Assembly (NCBI GenBank): GCA_963966185.1
Contig: CAWZYM010000229.1
Span: 1-64,000, forward strand
From: Rhabditoides inermis
Lineage: Eukaryota > Nematoda > Chromadorea > Rhabditida > Rhabditidae
Reading direction: 5' to 3'
DNA: 64,000 nucleotides
Shown: positions 1 to 11,583 of the stretch, piece by piece
Layout: each line of letters begins with the position of its first letter
How positions within the stretch are numbered: position 1 is the stretch's first letter
The notes under the pieces: model-generated
The model's database searches: none
What the model was told of the DNA's origin: nothing
Seen by the model: only the letters and a program-made list of their open reading frames with translations
Made by a program: the position numbers and the translations under genes

Positions 1-669
1 GCTCCTCAAACTGTCCACCAGCCTGAAAAAAACACAAATCAAAACGAAACAGAGAATGAAACATACTTCCTAGTCTTCTTGTTCAGACGGCTGGAAACCT
101 TGGAGAGGATGGATTGTCCATTCCGCGCATCTGAGAGGAAGTGAGGAAGAGTTGTGGGGGAGCTGAAAGAGTGAGTGAGTGACAGGACACAGGAAGGGAA
201 GGAAGACACACTTCTGTGCCGTCTTCAGCAGCTGCGACAGGGCGGAGAGGAGAGTGTAAAGCGTCGGTCCGCTGCCCTCGCCCTCGATGACCATCTGGCG
301 TCCTTCCTAGAATCAGGCATACGGTAAGAACAGGAGTAATACGGTAGACTACAGTACCTGTCGGGTTTGGACTGCGTCAAAGAGAGAGGAGACAAAGCAT
401 CGAGTGCCGATCAGTACGAGTCGGTGAGCATGGGAATGGGCGGAGAGCAGAAGAACCAGACGAAGAGCTGCGTGCGAACCCTAAAATAACTCCCCCTCCT
501 CCCTCCCCCATCTTCCGACCCACATTCTGCATGGCAGACAGCAATGGGCGCCGTATGTCCGAAGCGAGTACTTTCTGCACCAGGCTCTTCTTCAGGCAGC
601 AGCGCCCGGTGCACAGCCTTTCCACGATGCGCATCACCCTGTAAGAAGAGCAGTAATGAAAACGAAAAC

Positions 670-703
<34 letters not shown>

Positions 704-1060
704 AAGATCGCCTTTCGTGAAAGAGCGAAGTGGGAGGTTCAGCACGCCGCGTCAACAGTGCTGCGAGTCGGTCCAGACGACAGTCTCAAACAAGGCCTGT
801 AAGCATCTCTCTCTTATCCCCCCTCTTTCCCTTCTTCGCTCTCTTCTCACCTTCTTCACGGTCACAGTCTCCGTGCCGGCTATAGCGTCGAGAACTCGGA
901 GGGTCTTGTCGAGCAGCTCTCCATCGTTCCCATCCAGGTAGGGCAGCAGGGGGCGCAGTGCCTTCCGCGACTCCTCCTCCTTCAACGACATCGCATGCAC
1001 GAACACCTCTCTCATGAGACCCAGACAATGTAGCGCCACAGACTCGTTATGCAAGACGTG

Positions 1061-1116
<56 letters not shown>

Positions 1117-1289
1117 ACCTTGTGATCCATGAATTCCACGAGCCAGTGGAAGATACGAATGTGGAGATTGTCCCGGGTCAGGATTCGGCACGCAAACGGA
1201 TACATCTGAAAAGAAAGGTCAAATCAATAAAAATGAAAGCTACTGTAGTCGGAAAACAATCAATGCAATGAGTGACCAATCGAGAAAAG

Positions 1290-1320
<31 letters not shown>

Positions 1321-4300
1321 CTCGCCGCTGTGAGGAGCCGGCAGAGGAGAGGACCGCTGTCGTGCTGTCCCTCGTCGAGTCGCTCGATGCACTCATACCG
1401 TATCTGGCGGACGGTATGTACGTAATGTACAGGCTCGGCCAGATCCAATAGTGGTGGCAAAGGCCGAGTTCTGCCGCTCGCACGTGCACCTCCGTGGCAG
1501 TAGAGTAGGTCAAATCCACTGCTCGCCTCAGTCCACAGGTTCTGAAAGCAGCCTTCTCTCTCTCCTCCCCTATCTCTCCCTCCCCCTCCCCCTCTCTCTC
1601 TCTCGCTCTCTCTCTCTCGTACCAGATATTTGAAGTTGGAATAATCGACGATCTGCATGCACTCCACGATCACCGAGAACGCCGCCACGCACACTGCATC
1701 ATTCTAGAAATCAATGTAAAGTAATCAAGAAAATACAGTAACCCATACCAAAAACAAAATCTACCGTACCTCCAGGTGCACCATCTCCAAACACGGAGGA
1801 ATGAATGTGTACAAAAGGTGGTATAGGGCAGTCTTGGCGAGCGCTGCCTCCTCGCTCTTCGTCCTCCGATCGCGCGCCTCCGTCCACAGAACAGACAGCA
1901 TCTGCAAAGGATGTTGTGTACAATAGGAAAAGCTTCTTATGTCGCAGCATCGAATGGCATCCTTGGTTGTGTGCACTTCGTACATGGCCGTCCAAAGAGC
2001 GTCCTCATCGCGCGTCCATCCCGTCCGATCAGGTAAATTAGTGCACAGTGAAGGGGCAGGAAAACATCTTGCACAGTCCGAACACAGTGTTTTCACCGTG
2101 TATATCTGTGCAACGTGGTTGCACAGTGAATGCGCAGCGAGTGCGCACCGTCTTCACTGTGCAAACATGTGCAGAGGGCGCGGGTGTGTTGCACAGTGAA
2201 GGAGTTGTGCCTTCACCGTGCAACAAGGTTAAGGGGGTGATTTAAAATGTACAGACAGTACAGATGGCGTAAAAATTTCATCTTTTACACTATATTTGAA
2301 CAGCGGATGGTGTTATATGAAATCACTTTTTTATTTTTTTAATGTTTGCTTGTTTCAATCATATTCTTATGATGTTATGATGTTGTTTCTGATGTTATAT
2401 GATGTGAAACTATCCTTCCTAACTGGAGTATGCTCTAAAGCAGTATCCAATCGCTATTATTAGCGTATTAGTCGCCATTGTGTTACAATTATTTGTTATT
2501 TGTTTTGCAGTTGCAAAAGTTCGATCTTCTCCAATGAATCGACAATGCTATCAACGCTCACTCATTTTAGGTCAGTAATAACTGCTCAATTCGATAAATT
2601 AAACTAGATTTTGTTAACTCTCGATTTGAATACTTTGAATTCAGATGAGAGAAGATCTCGCTCTACGAAAAAACCCGCGGTGCGAAAACGCAAACGTTCG
2701 GCTGCTTTCAACGAAGAGATCTATTGGTGAGCGATTTTTGTTGTTGTTTGTATTCAGTTTCATATTTGAAGTGATAAATAACAACAGTATTTTTTTTAAT
2801 ATTCCAGTTGTCCACCCGGTCGACCTGGAAGATGAGAGAGAGAGTGCTTTTTCACTATTGGAGGGCTCTAGGTGAGTCTGTATCATTGGTATGTTGTGAT
2901 AGTTGTTCGTTGTATCACTAGTATCTAGTATTTTCCGTATTAGTTGAATTGTTATTGTAAAATTTTCACTCTGTACATATATATTTCACTGGTACTGATA
3001 GTGATGATTACTTTCAATTTCAGAAGCATCGATTCTGCATCCGAAGCTGGCCCTTCTCAAGCAGCTCAGAAATGGAACAGCCAAGAGTCTCACTTTGGAT
3101 CCAGACCGGCATCTTCTATCAGGTAAGATCTCCCTCCCTCCCTCCCTTCCTCCCTCATTCCCTAAGTGTAAGGAGAAGCGAGAGCGAGAAGAGCGAGGGG
3201 AGCGAGGTGACGGACGGCGCGGAGGAGGAGGAGGAGGAGGAGGAGGAGGAAAGAAGAAGAAGAAGGACAAGTAGACGGATAGCTGGTCATCGTTGGTGTT
3301 ACTTTTATTTGTTTTATTTGTTGAATTTGCCCATGTACTAAACGAATACCGAATGTGATGATTGTGCAATTTATTTAATTAATTTCTACATCCCTACCAA
3401 TCTGGAATAAATGCTACCCCTATCTGATTGAGAGCTGATTGATATATTGTGCAATAGTGTAGTACACAAATATATAAATAATGGCTTCACTGTGGAACAG
3501 TGTTCCGTACATGATTTTTCACTGTGCAATATCCGCCCTTCATCGTGCAGAGGTAGGGGTGACTCTACACGGTGAAGAGTATAACTGGTCGGTGTGCAAA
3601 GAGTTCGCTGCGCTTTCACTGTGCAATCCTTCCTCTGGTGTGCCTTCACTGTGCACAAAATTTTCTGAGCGCGGCCCATCCTCGCAGCACCGTGCCAGCC
3701 AGCCAGTAGACGACCGCACTGAAACATCAACGTGACCGCGCACGGAGTAGACATAAACCTCGAACGTGCTGAACGTGGTTGCGGCAGAACGCACCAGAAC
3801 GTCTAGGTCATTGGCCGACAGATTGCGGAGAGCCGAGAGGAACGAGCGGTTACGTTTCTGGAAAAGAGAGAAATTAAAAGAGAGAGAGAGAGGGGGGAGA
3901 GAGGGGGAGAGAGAGAGAGAGATTACCTCCAGGTAGTGGGAGACGAATCGGATGCACTGCTCCTGGAGCTCGCTGTGGCCAGTTTCAGCTGCCGCATACC
4001 ATAGAGGAATCACCTCTGTTGGTGTCAGACAGAGACCGCACAACTGGCGGGAGAGCGCACGCTTAAAGAGTACGACGTGAAAATTACTAAGGTTTCATTC
4101 AATTCACCAGAACGATCAGCAGCGTGTGGCAGTTGTCGCGATCGACTGTGGCCTGCCCAGTGTAGCACCACTTGAGGAGGGTGCGCACCATCCGTCCACG
4201 CGCAGCGAGGCGAATCTCTCCTGAACATGATCTCTCCCTTCTCTCCCTCTCTCCTTTTCCCATCGCCTCTCTTTTCCTTACTCACCCCCCGTCCGCTCGT

Positions 4301-4938
4301 CTCGGATCAGCTCCCGGAAGTGTGCGGAGCAGAGGCCGAGTACGACCAGATGGGAATCGACAGCCACTCCGTCGCTCGATTAACCCGCACGTCTGGTGCG
4401 TGGCGCAGCGCCTCCGCCACCACTCCCCTCACATCCGCTCCAATATCCACCTGAAGGAATACAGTAACCCACAGGCTACATGGTACAGTAACCCACAAAG
4501 TACAGTAACCCGAAATTACAGTAACCCACAGCCTAGGTGATCCGTACCTCGACGTGGATGGCGCTCTGGTCGGTGCCGTCGTCGTTGTACAGATCGACGA
4601 ATCCGCGAACAGACGCCCGCAGTGGGAGGGAGCGGAATAGGGCGCACGCAGCCGGCGCAGTCGTCTCGCCACCCGGACGGATAGTGTAGACGTGCCCATC
4701 AGCCTAAACATAAAAGTGTACACAGATCATAATATCTGGAATCATAATATGGTAGAGGGAAAGAGAGCAGATATATACAAACCTTTGTTATGTGGTGCGA
4801 TCGAGCGATGACCAGTTGTAGTTGGTCGTGAATGCGACTGTGGCGCCTTGGGGTGGCCCACCGTCTCGGGAGACGCGCAGCCGTATAGCGCGGGGAGTGG
4901 AGGGAGGAAGGACACACTCGGCCACGAAAATCATCCAC
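1..4938 (-). CDS. BTB/BACK-domain protein with armadillo-like C-terminal half (3' end outside window)
   Basis: A multi-exon minus-strand gene that runs off the left edge. Exons near 4785-4938 and 4546-4704 read an N-terminal region; 4289-4452 and about 4111-4212 encode a BTB fold (SSDGVAVDSHLVVLGLCSAH, then MVRTLLKWCYTG); 3926-4042 and 3745-3862 continue into a BACK-like helical region (LSANDLDVLVRSAATTF). Exons at about 1990-2025, 1772-1903, 1624-1705, 1510-1543, 1325-1407, 1122-1206, 852-1050, 524-640 and 240-310 are leucine-rich helical segments resembling armadillo/HEAT repeats, e.g. HNESVALHCLGLMREVFVHA. BTB proteins of this kind are commonly adaptors for CUL3 ubiquitin ligases or scaffolds; that role is inference. 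The BTB exon has a one-base frame break near 4380, and a TIR element splits the BACK and armadillo parts, so the two halves could be separate genes. The start at 4938 is tentative. Confidence 0.6.
2040..3657. mobile_element. DNA-transposon-like element with TIRs and subterminal repeats
   Basis: The ends match as inverted repeats: GTGCACAGTGAAGG at 2041-2054 and its complement ending at 3656. AAATT occurs directly outside both ends (2035-2039 and 3658-3662), a plausible 5-bp target duplication. Within about 190 bp of each end the motif TTCACYGTGCAA or its complement recurs in both orientations (for example 2130, 2153, 2190, 2212 on the left and 3486, 3518, 3539, 3615 on the right). Such subterminal arrays are typical of transposase-binding regions in hAT- and CACTA-like elements. 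No transposase is visible inside, so it is probably non-autonomous; superfamily not assigned. Confidence 0.6.
2534..3126 (+). CDS. Possible small spliced gene carried inside the TIR element
   Basis: Between the inverted ends the plus strand shows a chain of exon-like segments with good nematode splice signals: an ATG at 2534, acceptors before 2645, 2809 and 3024, and donors after 2570, 2728, 2871 and 3121. Two readings are possible. One starts at 2645 (MREDLALRKNPRCENAN) and stays in frame through 2871 into a serine-rich segment (SASEAGPSQAAQKWN). The other starts at 2534 and gives a very short basic protein containing KKPAVRKRKR. I recognise no domain in either. It may be cargo, a host gene fragment or chance. 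Confidence 0.25.
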
Positions 4939-5010
4939 ACAAGAGGATTATGGATTCCATCTCTCCATCTCACATTCGACACGTGCACAAAGAAATCACT
5001 TTTAAAGGAA

Positions 5011-5380
5011 CAGTGGCGACTTAATTCTGCCACCAGCTTTCTTGAACGCGTATCAACACTCATGCAAAACATTTGCCGTAGACAGGACTCGAACCCGGCG
5101 AGGTCTGCGCCATAACGGCGCACACAGGCACTGAGCTACACAGCAACTTAACGAGCTTGATTCATCTGAGGATATGTCCTTTCTCTCGATTTTACAGTAT
5201 TGAAGAGTTCCACGGAATGAAAGTCGTGGCGGGACCAACTTTGAGTTTGAAAAAATGTTGCAACAGCGAGTTGCAACATTTGAAAGCAACGGATAATCGT
5301 CGTTCTTTCTTGCAAATCGATTAAGATTTAGGTTAATATGATTCTTTCGAACATTTCAAGTCGAAAATAAGTCGCCACTG
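5011..5380. mobile_element. MITE-like element with 13-bp TIRs
   Basis: CAGTGGCGACTTA at 5011-5023 is matched exactly by its complement at 5368-5380, enclosing about 370 bp with no coding capacity. It lies between the BTB gene start and the EOGT 3' end. The interior holds a tRNA-like segment and an AT-rich half. No transposase and no clear target duplication are seen. Confidence 0.55.
5074..5145 (-). pseudogene. tRNA-like remnant
   Basis: On the minus strand TGCTGTGTAGCTCAGTG followed by GGGTTCGAGTCC resembles the A and B boxes of a tRNA, and the outer seven bases can pair (TGCTGTG with TACGGCA). The anticodon loop reads CGTTATG, lacking the usual U33, and the D stem has a mismatch. I take it as a degenerate tRNA or tRNA-derived repeat and not as a functional tRNA. 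Confidence 0.45.
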
Positions 5381-5550
5381 TACTTTTAAGAACCTAACAT
5401 ATCATCTGAACAACATCAGCAAGTTACAGCAAGTGTCGCAAAGCATATTAAAAGTCATAATTTATTTATCATTATCACAAAATGTTCAACCTGATACTTG
5501 AAAGATCGGCATGCATACAAGACTAGAACTCTTCTCTCCCCTCTCCTCAT

Positions 5551-8500
5551 TCACAGCTCCTCCTTCTCCTGCTCCTGCTCCTTGGCTATCCGCGCCCGTC
5601 GAAGCCTTCGTTGCGCGTCCACGAACTGGGGGTGACGACGCACGTATTCAACCGCCTGAAACACGGAAAATCAGAAAGACCAGATATGACGAATTCTTGA
5701 AAGGATGGACATGACAACATGAACGGATGACAAGAGCCTATACCTGTTTTACAATCCGTATAAACTCGGTCTCATCGAACGTGTAGTTGGTGAACTTGCC
5801 GTGCGGATCTGGAACTGTCAGTAGTGAACTCATCGGTCGCTTCGACACTGTCCACACATCAACAGTGCAAGAAGAGAGCGGGTGGCAGCTGTCTATGGTC
5901 TGTCATCAGTCTACACCTACCCCCACTGGTGGGATGGCGGCCGTCGCCCGATGCGAACACTAGAGACTCGTCCGACCAGGTGAAGTATCTACAAGAAAGG
6001 CAATAATGCATCCAATGAAGAGATTTTCATGTCATTTCTAATAACAGTACGACAAGAATGTGTTGATAAAGTAATACTTCAAAAAGATAAAAAAAAAACT
6101 CACTTGACGCCACGCAACCGCGCCAGATCATAGTAGCAGCCGGCGTCGCCACAGTTGTACCTGTAAACAGTCTCTCTCTCTCTCTCCCCTCCCCCTCCCC
6201 CCTCTCTTTCTCCCTCTCCCTCTCTTCCCCTCTCTCCACTCACAGTTCGAACACCGCCCCCCAGTCTGGTTGGAATAGCATGTGTGTGAGTCCGCTACCA
6301 TGCATCCCGATGAACACATCACTGTTGTGAGACGAGGCGAGTTGCGTTAGGAACGGCATCTTCCTGCAATCTACACCGTTCAGTACGTCTCTTTTTCCAT
6401 TTCTGCCAAGACTCGAAACCAAAGTAGCACAGACTAGCGTTATTAGAAAATCAATAATCGAATCCAAATCCACCCACGCATTGTAGTCAACGCGTCGCAC
6501 CTCGACGTTCGGAAGCATCTCCATCGCCCGGATCAGCTGGAAACAATATCGACTGAATACGTGCATTACCACCCTCGGAACGCCCGCCCACTCAAACGTG
6601 TCGGCTATATATCTGCGGTGGACTCTACTCTCTTCCTCTGCTCTTCACTCCTATTCATGAATCAAATGCAACTGGAGACCCGCATCTCCCATCTCCCGTT
6701 CTATGAAAAACACATTTGACTCTGCGAGAGGGTACTACTCTGGGAGAGAGGTAGAGAGGGAAGGAGAGAGAAAAAGGGGGAGAGAGGGAGAGGGAGGAAA
6801 GCCGCTGTCACCTAGCGGTCAGCTCATAAAATCATTTGTTTCTGTCACCCGCACACACAATGACCACAACAGACGCGCCGCCGCCGCCTCGAGATTTACG
6901 CACTCTCGCGCCTGCTCGAAACGTATCACTCGAGTGAGAGAAACGTATCACATTATACACCCTCGCTACACGCACACTCGCGCCGATACATGATCAATCA
7001 AGTCGTGTGATTTGATTCGAGCCGGCCATCGCTGCACACGCGACCCACGTGAGAAGAACACAATTCTACACAAAATGTTTTGAATTATTGAACCGTGAAT
7101 TCAAAACCGTTTTCACTGACACACGTAACTATTTTTCACAAAATCACCACAATCATATCCCTCCTAGAGCCAAGTAGTCATAGAAAGGTGCGAGGAGAAT
7201 GTGAGGTGGACTTGTCATGTCACCCTCGCATCTCTCGTCACTCTGTCCTCCCACTCCTCCTTACTCTTCTCCTTCTCATCCCCTTGTTTTCGCGGCTAGT
7301 CAAAACCACCTCAAACATGCGTCACCCTTCATCCGTCAGTTTTGAGGATACCTCATCCAGAGAGCGCAGACAGTGAGACAGCGAGAGAGCGCGCGGATCT
7401 GAGAGGGAGCAGCGGCGTGAGAAAGAGGTTGTAATGCGCTGCAGTCATCCTCTCTCTCCCTCTCTCTCTTCTCGTATTTTAGTCCCGCTTCTTCTTCCGA
7501 CCCAGCCTCGTTGCGAACACTCGTTATTCCGATCCGCTGCTCTTCTCGACACGACACTCGCTTTGCATTCTACTTTATTCGCTTTCTGCTATGGCCGCTC
7601 CGGTGCCTTTTCGCACACAAGCCGCCAGCGACCGGGTGAGACAAATACTTTATTTAAATGTGTCGTATGTAAAGATTCAAGGAATATATCAAAGTAGTAG
7701 TAATGCGAATGACTATCCAGACAACCCCGTCGTTCCCTCCGATCGTCTACTACCGCGACACGTATGGCTTCGACGACTCGCGGGGGAAGAGGGGCAGTCA
7801 GGTGGGTGGCACACATGCTTGCTGATCCCTTCTATTCCTTCCATACCCAGTGTCAGTCATCGCCATTCCAGGCCAGTCAGACCACCGTCAACAGCGACGA
7901 CAGCTGCGCCACAAAGTCGACAGGTGAGAAATTCTCCTTGTTGAAAATGTCTTATCGTATGTTTGCAGTTCGCACCACGCTGAACGTGCACCCGTCGGGT
8001 CAGATCGGGTCGGGTGGGATGCCACAGCACATGTACGACAGCACATTCAGCCGCGCGACTAACATGACACAGAGCTACCATGTGAGTTTACATGAGCTTG
8101 TCATTCATTTTCCGTTTTCAATCTCGGACCATCCGATCATAACGATCGCCATTGAAGGTGGAGCAGCTGGTGACCGACCGGGTGATCACTTCGAATCCGC
8201 GCACTCTACTCACACTCACACTCGTCGCATTCGCATCCGCCATCCAGCTGGTCAGTAAGCAAGAATGTTACATTTTGGTTACAAAAAGAAAATATTATTA
8301 CCTCACAGGTTCACTGCGCAGTAGATTACATTCACTGTGAAACATAATGTTTAACACAAACCGCATGTCCACATTGTGATCATGAAGACGGATCGATACG
8401 AATATGCGATTCGTGCACACTCCATTTGCAGCTCATGTTCGCTGTTATCTGTGTGTTCTACGATGGCTGCCCGTTCCTTGTGGGAGTCGTCGTATCCTTC

Positions 8501-9780
8501 CTCCTCATTCTCAACACTGCCGTCACATTCACCTTCCTCGTATACAGGCCTACGAGGAGAATGCTGGTGAGAACTAGGTTGTTTGTGAGTTGATACCGCG
8601 TATGGATGCGTGAAGTCGAATACGAAACATTTCAGATCGTGTCTTGCATATTCGCCTCCATCTCGTTCGTTCAATCAATAGGCCTCTTCTTCTGGACAGC
8701 CTACCTCATAAATCATGAGGAGGACAAGTTAGTTGAATTATATTTTGATAACCTATAAGACATTATTTCTTCGTCATTACATTGATCTGATTATCAATTC
8801 CATCTTATCAGATGATCATGTTAGTGTTGGATGTATGTTCAGAATAATAGAGAGTTGTATGCTCATTCGTAATATATCGTACATACAAGTCCAACCAATG
8901 TTTGCAGCTACATCGTGTCTGTGGGGGCTCGCGAGAATCGCATCGTCACCAGCACCCGCATCGCCATGTACTCACTCCAAATGGTCTTCGCCCCCATTCA
9001 CGGTACTTCTTTTTCTATCTCTTTCACCATCTCAATTGATATAAAACACTTTTTATATTATTTGTCTATTGCAGCCATCGCGGCAGCGTGGTTGGTCTAC
9101 GTCCTATACGGCAACCTCAACTCTCTCAATTCCAACGCAGTGACGAGGGGATATTTCTTCACCGAACCACAAATAGGGCATCAGGCGAGTGAACATTTTC
9201 CCACCGCGACAGATCTATACCAACCTTGCATTCATTTAGCATCAACACAAAAAACCCTTTCAATGTAGATTGAACGATATCATAATCTGTTTTCCAGAAG
9301 ATCCTGGTTCCGATCGAAGTTCGTCAGGTGAGGGAGCTGGAGGACGACTCGCCGGACAATGCGAGTGTCGGGGTGCAGACCAGCGGCACGCGGACACAGG
9401 CCGTATAGCCAGGCGAGAAGGTTCCACGCTGCTCAGCTATTGCCGAGACACATTGCCATTCGACCATTAACAATCGTTGTGTACATATTCTCTTGTGTCT
9501 TTCATACGCTCATTGCTGCCGACTCGAATGCGATTCTGATAAATGTTTTGATCATTTGATGAGCGAAAAAAAAAATCGACAAAAGTTGAAAAATCATAAT
9601 GTTTACATCAGAAATGAAAAAATGAAACGAACGCACCTGTTTCTCGTTGTCTATCCTTCGGAACTGGGTGCTTCTGGAGAGAAGTGTCACCCGCACCTTC
9701 CCCTCCACAGGGCCATCCTGCGGGATGCGCAGTCTGAGAAGGAAAGCGAGAGTGGAAACAAAAGGGAGACGAAAGAAGGA

Positions 9781-9840
<60 letters not shown>

Positions 9841-11224
9841 CTGTGAATGATGTGCTGTGAAAAGGCGCGCATGAGGCCACTGCCCGCGCAGCCATCGACC
9901 TGCAATCAAAAGACTGAATAGTCAAAATTCATGAAGAGCAGAGCAAGGCAGAAGCAGGAAGCGTAGCGAGAGTCCGCGTACTCATATGACAGAAAATTGA
10001 ATACTTCATAACGACCCACGATAGGTGCATTGTAGAATAGTCCGAGCCGCTGGCGAGCTAGCGCTGGCAACAAGGCGTTCCGGAAGCACACACGCTTGCC
10101 GTCCAGTGAACTGAACATGGTCTCTCTCTCCTTCTCTCTCTCTCTCTCGCTCTCTCTCTCTCTCCCCTTCTCTCTCTTCATTTGAACACTCACATCAACT
10201 CGGTCGGCCTCCTATGACTGAATGCCTTCCACGTATCGCCAAAGTAGGGATCCACAAATCCGCCGGAGAACTAAATGAAATAAGGTGAATATGGATAGTT
10301 CGACCCATCTCCACGTACCGTATCCCACCACACAATGTCCACGTCCTGATCGAAGCTGCCGTTGATGTGCTGCGAGACGTAGAGGTTGACAAAGTCGCAG
10401 AAGTGGTGGTACCTGGACAGGTCGAATTGGAAAAAAATAATGAAACAACTGCAACTCGGCAATCGCTGCTCACATGTTCACAGCGGCGTCGAGTTTGATG
10501 ATGATAGTCGGACGGCCGAAGATCACGTCGCAATGTGCTGCAAACATGTTGATCACTCAAATCCGTTCAAATCAATCCAAACCAGTCAATCCCACTCCAT
10601 ACCCACCGTCGTCCACTCTGAAGTCCTCGCGCGACTCGAAGTGATGCAGCTCGTGCCACCTGAAAACAACTGGCATCACATGCTCCGGAAATTCCCGCAA
10701 TTGCATAATAAGCTTGATGGAACAATGGCGGAGAAGCTGAGTGAGTGAGTGTGGTACCGACCAGCTCTGCAGGTACCCCTGGTGCGTGCCCTCCCTGTCC
10801 AGCGCTGCCCCGTCCACGCGCGCGCACCGACCGCCCACCTCTCCAGAGCGAATCACGTCCTCGCGGTATCTGCAACAAATACACTATTGAAAAACCCACT
10901 ACAAACAATGTCCATACCATCCGATTTTTTTTTCAAAATTTTGAGAACGATAATCATCAGAAATCCAGCACCTCTTCGATCCCTCTTTGTTGAGGCTCTT
11001 GAAGTCGAAGAAGATGTTTGTGGCGACGCAGTGGCGGAGGTGGTCCGAGCACTGGACGCGCGACCAGCCCTGCATTCTCTCTGGCTCGTCTCCCTCGCCT
11101 CCCTCTCACCTCCCCCTCTCCACCCTCGCATATCACGTGTTTCGGCCTCCTCTCCTCTGCGTATCCCCAGTCCGCATATCGCCACCACGAGTCAGCCTGC
11201 TGCTGCGGCGAGATCGGGTGGCTT
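5551..11224 (-). CDS. eogt: EGF-domain-specific O-linked GlcNAc transferase (EOGT, GT61 family)
   Basis: EOGT adds O-GlcNAc to folded EGF repeats of secreted and membrane proteins in the ER lumen. About fourteen exons follow the animal EOGT order: [16 protein letters not shown] (11150-11224), [14 protein letters not shown] with [10 protein letters not shown] (10970-11060), [12 protein letters not shown] (10760-10868), [12 protein letters not shown] (10605-10662), [20 protein letters not shown] (10480-10545), [18 protein letters not shown] (10320-10415), [11 protein letters not shown] (10198-10270), [11 protein letters not shown] with [20 protein letters not shown] (9846-9902), [17 protein letters not shown] (9637-9738), then [13 protein letters not shown] (6480-6541), [16 protein letters not shown] (6243-6365), [17 protein letters not shown] (6110-6160), [12 protein letters not shown] (5925-5989), [12 protein letters not shown] (5746-5815) and the C-terminal exon 5551-5656. 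The phases I checked agree. The signal peptide exon was not found, so 11224 is the first exon seen and not the true start. A 3.1-kb intron (about 6542-9636) contains another gene. Confidence 0.88.
7591..9408 (+). CDS. Four-helix membrane protein nested in an EOGT intron
   Basis: Ten exons on the plus strand lie wholly within the large EOGT intron: 7591-7635, 7719-7800, 7857-7921, 7970-8080, 8158-8250, 8432-8569, 8635-8728, 8910-9000, 9075-9184 and 9299-9408 (edges approximate). The consistent reading starts [14 protein letters not shown], then a soluble N-terminal part of about 110 residues rich in Ser/Thr/Gly, then four hydrophobic helices (around [53 protein letters not shown] and [18 protein letters not shown]), ending in an acidic tail with [12 protein letters not shown] and a TAG stop. 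I do not recognise the family; the arrangement resembles small tetraspan proteins. The intron before the last exon uses a GC donor (CAG|GCGAGT). Confidence 0.7.
9785..9836. repeat. (GA)n microsatellite in EOGT intron
   Basis: About 52 bp of uninterrupted GA dinucleotide. On the gene's sense strand it reads (TC)n beginning right at the splice donor GTACTCTCTC of the exon ending HIIHR. Similar tracts occur at 1066-1112, 1294-1320, 36343-36383, 38419-38466, 40030-40078, 52168-52212, 58108-58145, 58842-58886 and 59180-59213. Confidence 0.9.
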
Positions 11225-11583
11225 CTGCAACATTTATTGTTCACATTTACATTCCGAGTAGATGAAACGTAATGAAATCGTAAATCTTTGATTTGTTAAC
11301 TGTATAAAATAAGTTAGTCTACCATGGTTTCATAGCGCATTTTCGTATTCATTACAATCACACCAGCTTAGCAGCTAACCTTTTCGAACCTTCTTCTTAC
11401 GCAGTTTCTCGTCTGCGCTTATGCAGTTCGCAACAAAGATGCGCTACGGTCGCGGCCAACTAAACAAAAAGAGATAACCACACAGACCGAAACTGTTTCT
11501 ACACAGAAAAAAAAGATCGCAGCGATACAAAGACGACGGTATAAAAGGCGGCGAGCAGAGCAGTAGGTATCACCTCATTCGCA
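11225..11583. promoter_or_regulatory. Intergenic region with TATA box for the repeat-precursor gene
   Basis: The stretch separates EOGT (minus) from the repeat-precursor gene (plus), so it probably serves as a divergent promoter region. TATAAAAG lies at 11540-11547, 37 bases upstream of the ATG at 11584, consistent with a strong focused promoter. The missing first exon of EOGT may also lie here. Nothing else is identified. Confidence 0.6.

Noticed and set aside
1407..1510. Apparent second frameshift in the armadillo part of the BTB-gene
   Set aside because: A GTGCAC donor and CCGCCAG acceptor remove about 93 bases and join YSTATE to IRYECIERL in phase, so it is an intron.
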